This document shows, piece after piece, positions 1 to 6,079 of a stretch of DNA of 6,154 nucleotides. A model generated the notes under the pieces. It was not told where the DNA came from, made no database searches, and saw only the letters and a program-made list of their open reading frames with translations. Source of the stretch: a bacterium (GTDB taxonomy: Bacteria; Vulcanimicrobiota; Xenobia; Xenobiales; Xenobiaceae); contig JAFSXO010000056.1 in the NCBI GenBank assembly GCA_017444045.1, forward strand, positions 1 through 6,154, in the 5' to 3' direction. The position numbers and the translations under genes are program-made. How positions within the stretch are numbered: position 1 is the first letter of the stretch; each line of letters begins with the position of its first letter.

Positions 1-145
1 GCATTGGGATAAGCGGAGAGCTGTGCGGTAATATATTTGGCTTTTTTCGTTGCTGTTCCTGGCAATATGGTTTGACCAAATGCCATTGGGGCAAACGGTG
101 GTGACTGTAATTCAATGGAAAGGTAGAGCATTTTATTTCAACGAA

Positions 146-151
146 TATAAT
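146..151 (+). promoter_or_regulatory. Possible -10 element (TATAAT) upstream of the methyltransferase-like lipoprotein gene
   Basis: A perfect TATAAT lies about 90 bp before the start codon at 240, which would give an mRNA leader of about 80 nt. I see no acceptable -35: the hexamer 17 bp upstream reads GTAGAG. There is also no TGn extension. The rest of bases 1-239 shows no supported gene. One plus-strand frame is open from the edge to about 104 but carries no recognisable protein, and the T6 run at 43-48 has no hairpin before it. Confidence 0.3.
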
Positions 152-239
152 CTCTTCGCAATTCATGCTGGAGCTTTAGCGAGCGTTAACACGTGCGCAA
201 AAGCTAACTAAATGACATCGCTTTTATACCGAGGGCATT

Positions 240-1547
240 ATGCATAGCTTTTTAGGTTGGCAAAGAAAACTAATGGTGCTTGGGGCAGCCTGCCTGCTTA
301 TGGGAGCGGGGGCGTGTGTTCAGCCGCCGTCCCCTTCAGCGTCTCCCGATGCGCAGCGCTCTTCTGCTCCGCCGCCCGGGGCTTCAGCGAGACAGCCTCC
401 AGCCGCGCCTCCGCCGGCCAAAGATGCAGGCTTAGCTACGCTTCCTCCTTTACCGTCGGTAGCGGGTGAGGATAAACTGCAGAATGCTTTGTATCAATAT
501 GTAAAGGAGGAAATATCCGGAGCGGGAACGGAAGGAAAGATCTCTCCTGACAATGGTCTAAAAGCCGCGGAAACGGTACTTAAACAGGCTGCACTGGTTC
601 TTAATGATAAAGAGACCTCCATGCGTTTGTTTATGTATAAGTATGCGCTGCGCTATTTAGTGGAGCGCGTGCTGTTCTTGGATCCTGAGGCGGACAAAAA
701 GGACGCCGCTTTGGCCTTTTTCACCAAGGGCCAGGGCCATTGGGTAGCCTTGAATAGTGAATGGGAATTTGAGCCGTTTGAAGAGGCTAATTATGCGGTT
801 TTATATGGAAGCGGCAAGGTAACCCCGCGCGGCCCAGAAGGCCAGACCGATGCGGTTCCCAACCCTATATGGTCAACTCAGGTGCTTTTGGCTATACGCA
901 CTCGGAATTTGTCTGAGATGAGCCGCCTGCACGAGGCTGCTGGCTTTGGCGAAGCTCCTCAGTGGCCGTTGGAGGTGTACCGCCAGCTTTTTACTTATGC
1001 GACGACGCACCGCGGTGAGGAGCAGTGGGATAAAATCAGCAGAGTTTTCAACGGGAAAGAGTTTAAGGGGGCGAGCTGGGCTGAAATTGGCTATGGCACC
1101 GGCATGATATTCCCAGTACTGCGCCGCGAGCTGGGCGAAGACGCTAAGCTTTACGGCACAGAAATAGACGATGGCTGCGTTGTTCTGGTTACGCTTATGG
1201 AGAGAAGCGGCAAAGCCGGCTGGGGCCATGTCGAATTATTGCCTTCGCGTTTAGACGACTGTATGCTTCCTGAAAACAGTGTAGATTTTATTCATCCGGG
1301 CTTGGTGCATATTGCCGACGGTCCCGATGAACTAGTCGAGAGAGACTGGCTTCCCTTACTGGCCTCCATGAAGAAAGCCCTCAAGCCTGGGGGATTGCTG
1401 ATTATAGACAATGGCGGAACTCCTCCTTTAGAGAAGGTACGCAGTGTTATGGCTCGGGCGGGCTTTGAGGAAGTTGCCGTGTATGTCGAAGATGGCACCG
1501 TTGCCAATGGCCTGCCTATCTACTATGCATCTTATCGCGCCAAATAA
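240..1547 (+). CDS. Putative lipoprotein with a C-terminal class I SAM-dependent methyltransferase-like domain
   Basis: The 435-residue protein starts at an ATG with a good Shine-Dalgarno sequence, GAGGG at 231-235, 4 nt upstream. Residues 1-26 look like a lipoprotein signal peptide: a basic n-region (R9, K10), a hydrophobic core, then GAGAC with C26 as the likely lipidated cysteine. The lipobox is imperfect because -3 is Ala rather than Leu. Residues 27-72 form a Pro/Ala/Ser-rich linker and about 75-270 is mostly helical without a recognised domain. Residues 280-435 resemble a Rossmann-fold methyltransferase: motif I is E282-I-G-Y-G-T-G288, an acidic strand end is YGTEID (E308/D310), and LKPGGLLIID at 381-390 is the usual post-motif sequence before strand 5. 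The methyl acceptor is unknown. Export would be odd, since SAM is made in the cytoplasm; the domain may be a degenerate binding fold, or the signal peptide call may be wrong. Fold assignment is fairly sure, location and activity are not. The next gene follows after 189 bp with no clear terminator. Confidence 0.8.
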   Translation: MHSFLGWQRKLMVLGAACLLMGAGACVQPPSPSASPDAQRSSAPPPGASARQPPAAPPPAKDAGLATLPPLPSVAGEDKLQNALYQYVKEEISGAGTEGKISPDNGLKAAETVLKQAALVLNDKETSMRLFMYKYALRYLVERVLFLDPEADKKDAALAFFTKGQGHWVALNSEWEFEPFEEANYAVLYGSGKVTPRGPEGQTDAVPNPIWSTQVLLAIRTRNLSEMSRLHEAAGFGEAPQWPLEVYRQLFTYATTHRGEEQWDKISRVFNGKEFKGASWAEIGYGTGMIFPVLRRELGEDAKLYGTEIDDGCVVLVTLMERSGKAGWGHVELLPSRLDDCMLPENSVDFIHPGLVHIADGPDELVERDWLPLLASMKKALKPGGLLIIDNGGTPPLEKVRSVMARAGFEEVAVYVEDGTVANGLPIYYASYRAK

Positions 1548-1736
1548 TGGTAAGCCAGTCTTATTGCGCAAATTTTAGACCTTTTTAATAAATACTGCTG
1601 ACTGTTCGGTTTGCTCCTGGTGCTTTCGGAAACCTGCAGGAGAAGCGGGCTGCGTGACCAGTTGGGCCAAGGGTTTATTAGAAATTAGCGAAGCAGTGAG
1701 TGACAAAACAATTATAATGCGAGGTTAGTTGCCATC

Positions 1737-2414
1737 GTGTCGGTTAGATTATTAGCTATAGCCAGAAGGACAGTCTGCATTTTTGTTATCGTTTTGGGGC
1801 TTTCGGGTATCTGTGCCTCTGAGCCGGCTGACAGCTCGGTGGCTGAGAGTGGCGCTGACTGCTCTGCCGCAACTGATGCTTATCCCTCCGATCCAACTGA
1901 GCTGGAGCGGGCGGCCAATAGTGGCGATGCCGAAGCTCAGTTTAAACTGGGGGTAATGAATCAGTTCGGTTACAATATACCTAAAGACCTAGATAAGGCG
2001 CAGCGCTATTATCGTTTAGCGGCGCGTCAGAATAACGCCTCGGCCCAGTATAATCTAGGTATGATGTATCTAACCGGAGAGGGGCTAGAGAAGGACGCTG
2101 CCCAGGCATTTCATTTTCTGCGCTCTGCCGCCGAAGGTGGGGTTGTGCTCGCCCAGTTAAACCTGGGTATGCTTTACTTAGACGGACAGGGCGTTAAGCG
2201 CAATGCCAGGCAGGCCATTAAATGGCTAAGCCGCGTCGCGAGAACCGGAGAGCCGGAGAGCTGCTATCTTTTGGGCCGGCTGTATCTTAAGGGCGATAGT
2301 GGAGTGCGGGCCGATGCCGACAAGGGTATCAGCTATCTGCGCAATGCCGCTCATGCCGGACATCCAGAGGCGCAGGCTCTGCTGCGGGAGCTAGGGCTGG
2401 ATCCCGAGCAATAG
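1737..2414 (+). CDS. Exported Sel1-like (TPR-related) repeat protein
   Basis: The 225-residue protein begins at GTG. GAGG at 1721-1724 is the nearest Shine-Dalgarno match, though its 12-nt spacing is long; no in-frame ATG is available before residue 73, so GTG is the best choice. Residues 1-28 form a Sec-type signal peptide (R4, R10, R11, then a hydrophobic core to about 25), probably cleaved near CAS-EP; no good lipobox is seen. A short low-complexity stretch leads into four Sel1 repeats at about 64-99, 100-135, 136-171 and 172-208, each with the AQxxLGxMY - G-G - A - AA pattern, plus a partial fifth to 221. Sel1 proteins form alpha-solenoids that act as protein-protein scaffolds, often in the envelope or in host interaction; the partner here cannot be told. 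It converges on ppa, and its last codons are duplicated just downstream. It may be transcribed separately from the lipoprotein gene, but no convincing promoter was found. Confidence 0.85.
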   Translation: MSVRLLAIARRTVCIFVIVLGLSGICASEPADSSVAESGADCSAATDAYPSDPTELERAANSGDAEAQFKLGVMNQFGYNIPKDLDKAQRYYRLAARQNNASAQYNLGMMYLTGEGLEKDAAQAFHFLRSAAEGGVVLAQLNLGMLYLDGQGVKRNARQAIKWLSRVARTGEPESCYLLGRLYLKGDSGVRADADKGISYLRNAAHAGHPEAQALLRELGLDPEQ

Positions 2415-2441
2415 AGTTGGGGCTGGACTCAGAGCAATAGA
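2388..2441 (+). repeat. Imperfect 26-bp-period tandem duplication over the Sel1 gene's stop codon
   Basis: Bases 2388-2415 and 2414-2441 are two copies of a unit running from GAG to GAGCAATAGA, with about five differences. The first copy encodes the protein's last residues, ELGLDPEQ-stop. The second lies after the stop and is shifted by 26 bp, so it is out of frame, yet in its own frame it reads ELGLDSEQ-stop. All but one of the affected codons are synonymous between the copies (CTA/TTG, GAT/GAC; CCC/TCA changes Pro to Ser). Confidence 0.8.
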
Positions 2442-2466
2442 ATGCTGGCTAAACGCTATCGCGGCT

Positions 2467-3018
2467 TTACCAATTCTTGATAAATGCGTCGATGTAGTTA
2501 TCAAGGCATTTCTTTATTGTTTGGATAGCTTCGTTGCGGTCTCCCTGCTCTTTAACTGCGGTATTCTTGTGCTCTAAGGATTTGTATACGCTGAAGAAGT
2601 GTCCGATCTCTTCGATTAGGTGCGGGGGCAGATCGGTTATGTCCTGATAAATATTATAGTTGGGATCGTCTATGGGTACGGCGATGATTTTTTCGTCATT
2701 TTTGCCGTTGTCTAGCATGAAAATTACCCCGATGGGGCGGGCGCGGCATAGGGTCAGAGGCTGAATTGGCTCGGAGCAGAGCATAAGCACGTCCAGAGGG
2801 TCGCCGTCATCGCCGTAGGTGCGGGGGATAAAACCGTAATTGGCGGGATAGTGGGTTGAAGTATGCAGAATTCTGTCTAAAATAAGCAGTCCCGTTTCTT
2901 TGTCCAGCTCATACTTGGTTTTACTGCCTTTGGCGATCTCAATAACAACGATAAACTCTTCTGGGGTTACTCGTGCCGGGCTGATGGTGTGCCAAATGCT
3001 GTTGTTAATCTGTTGCAT
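2467..3018 (-). CDS. ppa: Inorganic pyrophosphatase, family I (soluble)
   Basis: This cytoplasmic enzyme hydrolyses PPi to two phosphates, pulling biosynthetic reactions such as nucleic acid and aminoacyl-tRNA synthesis forward. The 183-residue product is close to the 176 of E. coli Ppa. The family signature D-G-D-P-L-D-V is at 71-77, providing metal ligands D71, D73 and D76. The other active-site residues line up with E. coli positions: E27, K35, E37, R49, Y57, Y61, D103, D108, K110, Y145 and K146. It is therefore expected to be active and Mg-dependent. A longer reading from GTG at 3039 adds seven residues, but that GTG sits upstream of the strong Shine-Dalgarno GGAGG (complement of 3029-3033), which is 10 nt from the ATG at 3018, so ATG is preferred. 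The gene ends 52 bp from the converging Sel1 gene. I could not identify its promoter with confidence; an A-rich tract on this strand (3070-3121) lies upstream. Confidence 0.97.
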   Translation of the reverse strand: MQQINNSIWHTISPARVTPEEFIVVIEIAKGSKTKYELDKETGLLILDRILHTSTHYPANYGFIPRTYGDDGDPLDVLMLCSEPIQPLTLCRARPIGVIFMLDNGKNDEKIIAVPIDDPNYNIYQDITDLPPHLIEEIGHFFSVYKSLEHKNTAVKEQGDRNEAIQTIKKCLDNYIDAFIKNW

Positions 3019-3103
3019 GATGATTGTGCCTCCGCGCACTATGAATGCGGCAGTCCCGCTAAAAATGGAATCTTTGCTGTTTTTCTTTTATTTTCCTTTT
3101 TCG

Positions 3104-3130
3104 TTGTTTTTTTGCTTATTTTGCTATACT
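3104..3130 (+). promoter_or_regulatory. Candidate extended -10 promoter
   Basis: TGCTATACT at 3122-3130 is an extended -10 (TGn plus TATACT, five of six matches). TTGTTT at 3104-3109 could serve as -35, although the 15-bp spacing is short. The T-rich tract just upstream could act as an UP-like element. Transcription would start near 3137 and run towards the large gene, giving a leader of more than 300 nt unless it ends at the hairpin near 3441. Confidence 0.45.
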
Positions 3131-3138
3131 GAATTGCA

Positions 3139-3168
3139 TTGACTTTAACTAAATGGTGTCGCTACGAT
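3139..3168 (+). promoter_or_regulatory. Candidate sigma70 promoter, TTGACT - 18 bp - TACGAT
   Basis: TTGACT at 3139-3144 matches the -35 consensus at five of six positions. TACGAT at 3163-3168 matches the -10 at four of six, with an 18-bp spacer. The start would fall near 3175, shortly before the Shine-Dalgarno of the possible 16-codon ORF. It overlaps the previous candidate's start region, so the two could be alternatives. Confidence 0.35.
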
Positions 3169-3198
3169 TGCAGAGCTTTGCTCTTGACGGAGAAGGTA

Positions 3199-3249
3199 AT
3201 GCGCGACAATCATGAAATTAACAATTTAGCAACCATAAAAATGCTTTAG
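3199..3249 (+). CDS. Possible 16-residue leader ORF
   Basis: ATG at 3199 is preceded by GGAG at 3189-3192 with 6-nt spacing, followed by 16 codons and TAG. The peptide MRDNHEINNLATIKML has no run of one amino acid that would point to classical amino-acid attenuation. The support is only the good ribosome binding site and the position downstream of promoter candidates and upstream of a structured leader. It may equally be chance. Confidence 0.2.
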   Translation: MRDNHEINNLATIKML

Positions 3250-3265
3250 TAATGTTAGAATTATT

Positions 3266-3274
3266 TGCTATTAT
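3266..3274 (+). promoter_or_regulatory. Candidate extended -10 promoter (TGCTATTAT) for the structured leader
   Basis: TGCTATTAT has the TGn extension and a five-of-six -10 hexamer. It is identical over nine bases to the -10 region of the strong promoter at the right edge of the window. The hexamer 17 bp upstream, TTAGTA at 3246-3251, is a poor -35, as is common for extended -10 promoters. A start near 3281 would place the whole hairpin series of 3329-3441 at the 5' end of the transcript, about 195 nt before the ATG at 3476. Confidence 0.45.
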
Positions 3275-3280
3275 AGTTAA

Positions 3281-3447
3281 ATGAACCCCTAGGAATTCGT
3301 CTTTAACGGGCAGTGCCTGCAAATAAGACGCTTCCTAGCGCAGCGATGAGGTGCTGGCCTGCACAAGGTCCAGCGCAAATGCGTTTGCTAAACGCTAGCT
3401 TATCGGCGTTAGGGCGGGTGTGAACGGAGCGCGTTCGCGTCGTTTTT
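3281..3447 (+). ncRNA. Candidate structured RNA: leader/attenuator of the large gene or a free small RNA
   Basis: Hairpins visible in order are: CGCT/AGCG at 3329-3340 (TCCT loop); a strong G/C-rich hairpin at 3351-3376 (GTGCTGGCCT against AGG-T-CCAGCGC, one bulge, GCACA loop); GCAAA/TTTGC at 3375-3388 (TGCG loop, sharing two bases with the previous one); AACGC/GCGTT at 3391-3410; and a terminator-like hairpin at 3417-3441 followed by T5. GCGTT occurs at 3381, 3406 and 3431, so AACGC at 3391 can pair with more than one partner, which would allow alternative folds. I recognise no known family: the conserved motifs of SRP RNA, RNase P RNA and tmRNA are absent. The 5' end is inferred from the extended -10 at 3266. 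Whether it is a cis-leader or a separate RNA of about 165 nt cannot be decided here. Confidence 0.4.
3417..3447 (+). terminator. Terminator-like hairpin with T5 just upstream of the large gene
   Basis: GGTGTGAACG (3417-3426) pairs with CGTTCGCGTC (3432-3441) across a GAGCG loop: ten pairs, three of them G-U. G and TTTTT (3443-3447) follow. The U-tract is short and the stem has wobbles, so termination may be partial, which suits an attenuator. It ends 28 nt before the ATG at 3476 and leaves that gene's Shine-Dalgarno free. Confidence 0.45.
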
Positions 3448-3475
3448 AGTGGTTATCATTATATGAGGTATGGCT

Positions 3476-6022
3476 ATGTCTTCACCGATAGGTTCACCGC
3501 TGGGCAACAGAATAGATTTTGAGAATATTTTCAAGCCTATACACGATTACGATTCTCTGCTCTCGCGCCTCGATAAAGATGCGGTTAGAGAGACTAGCGG
3601 TGATTCGGTAGAAGTGGGCGGGCGCCGCACCAATGCGCTAGAATCGGCCAAGGCCAATCTGCGCTCGGTGCGCGAGCATTTGGCTGAGGCAGTTCATCCT
3701 AAAAGCTGTGCTCTCGAGGGCCTAAAGGGCGCCATTCAGACAGGGCATCCTATGAGCATTTGCACCAATGTCTTTGAAGGCATAGCTTTAGATGCTTTGC
3801 GCATAGCGCGTATACCGCTCGATGTGGCTAAAGATACCTTAGACGCGGCTGTCTGGACGGCTGTGGCCGGAGTGGAGCATCTTACCGGTACCGATAAAGC
3901 CGCTCCTGCCAAGCCCGTGGGCGATCCTCCTGAAATAGATAGCGTTAATTTGCGCACTCCCGAGACCGGGCGCAGCGGTTATTTCCAGTATGCTCTTAAA
4001 GACGGCCAGATCTGGACGCGCTACGATCCGATTATTGCCGACAAGCCCTTTGAGTTCGAGCTGGGCGAGCCGATTAGCTGGTCTCAGGCTCAGAAAATGA
4101 TCTCAGAAGCCAGCGGACCTTACGATTATACCTTTAATCCCGAAACCAACAGCTTTACCTGCAGTCCTAAGCCCAATGCGTCTGAGCTGGGATTTGTCAT
4201 GCGCAATGGCCGTTTAGAAGAGGTGCCCAAAAAGGAGGCTTCAGCCTGGCATTTGCACGATGGCAACGGCGGCCCCAAGCTCCCCGAAGGGGTTACGATC
4301 ACCAAAATACAGGTGGCCGGAGATTTCATTGAGGCAGTAGACAGCGATGGCCGAATTTATAGCTACGATCCCACCAAGCCGGATGGGTTCTGGAGGCCAG
4401 AGCGCGGCTGTCCCATGCACGGAAAGGTGTATCTGCCCAGCGATGCCCGCGATTGGAGCCTAGGAGAGGCCGTTACCGCCAAGCCCAAGCGCAACTGTTT
4501 TAAGTCGATGAATCCCTTTACCGATATTGTGGGGCATTGGCAGGACAGCCGCGGTCGGGCACAGGACTTCAACTTTGTGGCCACCAGCGCTATCCTCAGC
4601 TCCGATGGGCGGGAAATTCGCTACCGCGATACCGGCCTAGCCGCAGACTTCAGCCGCGGTTTTCTTACTCCGCACAATGGCGAATTCGAAGCCGATAAGC
4701 TGGCGGGAGCCGGCTCTGTTTGGTTTGTCTGCGGTACCGATCCCGATGGCAAGCCGGCCATGTATACGCGCATGTTTGACTATGAGATCAACGGAGCCTG
4801 TCCGGGGCAGCATTACACTTACCGCGACGATCAGGCGTTTGATCCGGGCAAAAAGTATCCCTTCTCGACCAATGAGCCATATATGCCGTTGCCTACCTGG
4901 CAGAAGCAGGAGTTCCCAGAGCTCAGCGGCCAAGCCTGCGTGACCAACCATATCGATATTATTACTACCGGTCAGGGCAACGAAGCCCGCGAACTTCGCA
5001 TTGAGGGCCGCAATGCCGAAGGTGTGGGCGGCTACTATAGCAAGGGTCTGAATGACAGCGAATGGCAGTTCCATCCCACTAGCGATAAGCTTACGGGTGA
5101 GCCTATAGAGGTGGGCAAAGCTATTCCTGAGCGCGTCAGCTCTGGGCCTATTACCCGCGATTATACCTCGGCGGAATGGGGAAATGCCTTAAAGGATGCG
5201 CCCATTAGAAATGTCGAGCTGCTAAACTTCCATGAATTCCAGACGCCCGATACGCCCAGTACAGTGCGCTTTACCTTGGATTCTGGCAGGCAGATCGATA
5301 TCGCCCTGCATTCGTCTGACGGCTACACCTTCTACAATATACGCCCGGAGGACAGCGATAAGGTCGCTAAGGGTGTGGGTGTCGGCAAGGTACTTACTGG
5401 CTCTCTGGTCATTCCTAAGGAGATAAAAGAATCCAGCGATCCAGAAGTCCGCGGCTTTGTGGATAAATACCTGAGCCAGTTTGACCGCGAAGAGAACCAG
5501 CTGATGCTTATTGCTGATTCGGGAAGCGTAAAGCTAACCAGCCGCTGGTTCCGCAACAATTCCTCCCGCGGCTTGGATTGGACTGCCAATCCGCATTACG
5601 ACATAACCTTTAAGCGCGACGATGCCGGGCAGACCTATTACGAGCGGTGTGCTGCAGCGCCCAGCTTGGCGCCGCGTTCAGATATGAGCCGCCAGGAAGC
5701 TCAGCAAATTCTCGATAAAAACCTGCAGCTTAAGAATGAAATGACCGCCGAGATGAAGGCGCGCAAACGCGATCATAAGGTGCTCTGGGCCAGGGCACAG
5801 GTTACAGAGGCGGCGATGCGCGGCATGGCCTTTGGTATGGCGCTTCTGAATGTAACTGAGAAGATCGGTCATGCCGGGCCGGTGGTGGAGCTTATGCCGC
5901 CGCTCATGGATGCGCACGAGCGCAATCACTGTCAGGCGGCGTTCAAGACTCCCGAAGGCTATAATCGGGCTATGGCCGCTTTGGATCGCAATATCGCTCA
6001 GTGCCGAGAACTGCTGGCCTGA
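3476..6022 (+). CDS. Large protein of unknown function with a beta-rich, propeller-like middle
   Basis: I do not recognise this protein. Two in-frame ATGs compete, 3470 and 3476. The Shine-Dalgarno GAGG (3465-3468) is 1 nt from the first and 7 nt from the second, so 3476 (848 residues) is preferred. Positions below count from the longer start. No signal peptide or clear membrane segment is seen. Residues 55-140 are helical, with a rather hydrophobic amphipathic stretch at 100-138. Residues 165-720 are beta-rich with recurring strands of the form DG-x-I-aromatic: DGQIWTRYDP (178-187), DGRIYSYDP (293-301), DGREIRYRD (379-387), with Trp-rich turns (DGFWRP, SEWQFHP). This suggests a propeller or similar repeat fold, but I cannot count blades. 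Residues 740-850 are charged helices, possibly coiled coil, with a hydrophobic patch near 785-815. Cysteines are scattered without a metal-site pattern. The lack of a Sec signal fits a cytoplasmic protein or an effector secreted by another route; the sequence decides neither. Codon use looks native. Confidence 0.9.
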   Translation: MSSPIGSPLGNRIDFENIFKPIHDYDSLLSRLDKDAVRETSGDSVEVGGRRTNALESAKANLRSVREHLAEAVHPKSCALEGLKGAIQTGHPMSICTNVFEGIALDALRIARIPLDVAKDTLDAAVWTAVAGVEHLTGTDKAAPAKPVGDPPEIDSVNLRTPETGRSGYFQYALKDGQIWTRYDPIIADKPFEFELGEPISWSQAQKMISEASGPYDYTFNPETNSFTCSPKPNASELGFVMRNGRLEEVPKKEASAWHLHDGNGGPKLPEGVTITKIQVAGDFIEAVDSDGRIYSYDPTKPDGFWRPERGCPMHGKVYLPSDARDWSLGEAVTAKPKRNCFKSMNPFTDIVGHWQDSRGRAQDFNFVATSAILSSDGREIRYRDTGLAADFSRGFLTPHNGEFEADKLAGAGSVWFVCGTDPDGKPAMYTRMFDYEINGACPGQHYTYRDDQAFDPGKKYPFSTNEPYMPLPTWQKQEFPELSGQACVTNHIDIITTGQGNEARELRIEGRNAEGVGGYYSKGLNDSEWQFHPTSDKLTGEPIEVGKAIPERVSSGPITRDYTSAEWGNALKDAPIRNVELLNFHEFQTPDTPSTVRFTLDSGRQIDIALHSSDGYTFYNIRPEDSDKVAKGVGVGKVLTGSLVIPKEIKESSDPEVRGFVDKYLSQFDREENQLMLIADSGSVKLTSRWFRNNSSRGLDWTANPHYDITFKRDDAGQTYYERCAAAPSLAPRSDMSRQEAQQILDKNLQLKNEMTAEMKARKRDHKVLWARAQVTEAAMRGMAFGMALLNVTEKIGHAGPVVELMPPLMDAHERNHCQAAFKTPEGYNRAMAALDRNIAQCRELLA

Positions 6023-6074
6023 CAAAATATATATCCTTAATACTCTTGACAAGCGACCTTCGAAGTGCTATTAT
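6023..6074 (+). promoter_or_regulatory. Strong sigma70 promoter with UP-like element, probably of an rRNA operon
   Basis: TTGACA (6046-6051) is a perfect -35. TATTAT (6069-6074) follows after exactly 17 bp and has the TGn extension at 6066-6068. The start is expected near 6081. The A/T-rich stretch 6024-6042 falls at about -57 to -39, where UP elements bind the RNA polymerase alpha subunits. The upstream gene stops at 6022 and no intrinsic terminator separates them. This strength and layout are typical of stable-RNA promoters. Confidence 0.8.
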
Positions 6075-6079
6075 TTTTT

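Larger units (their letters stand above)
3019..3475. other. 457-bp divergent intergenic region: T-rich tract, promoter candidates, structured leader
   Basis: No substantial gene lies here. From left to right it holds the ppa ribosome binding site, a strongly T-rich plus-strand tract at about 3070-3121, sigma70-like promoter candidates pointing right near 3104-3130, 3139-3168 and 3266-3274, and a possible 16-codon ORF at 3199-3249. After these comes a run of inverted repeats at 3329-3441 ending in a T5 run. Base composition changes from A/T-rich (3060-3300) to G/C-rich (3301-3441). The right half must carry the control region of the large gene starting at 3476. Confidence 0.75.

Noticed and set aside
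61..84. Inverted repeat GGCA...TGCC in the left intergenic region
   Set aside because: Short broken stem with an internal loop and no associated T-run or promoter element.
1614..1642. Inverted repeat CTCCTG/CAGGAG as terminator after the lipoprotein gene
   Set aside because: The loop is 17 nt, the stem only 6 bp, and no T-run follows on either strand.
1713..1718. TATAAT as promoter of the Sel1-repeat gene
   Set aside because: No -35 hexamer is present at 16-18 bp, and the predicted start near 1725 would remove the GAGG ribosome binding site.
2447..2471. Bulged hairpin between the converging Sel1 and ppa genes as bidirectional terminator
   Set aside because: Eight pairs with two bulges and no T-run on either side; it also overlaps the ppa stop codon.
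205..3164. Similar 18-mers at 205-222 and 3147-3164 (TAACTAAATG, then TCGCT)
   Set aside because: With three mismatches, several such matches are expected by chance in a window this size, and their distances to the next genes differ greatly.
2448..3397. Exact 11-mer GCTAAACGCTA at 2448-2458 and 3387-3397
   Set aside because: Exact 11-base repeats are expected by chance in about 6 kb, and the contexts differ.
3346..3423. 25-codon ORF inside the structured leader
   Set aside because: No Shine-Dalgarno before its ATG, and it lies across stable hairpins; chance is the simpler explanation.
4637..5074. 145-codon minus-strand open frame within the large gene
   Set aside because: It lies antisense to a well-supported coding gene and has no recognisable domain; its openness follows from the codon use of the real gene.
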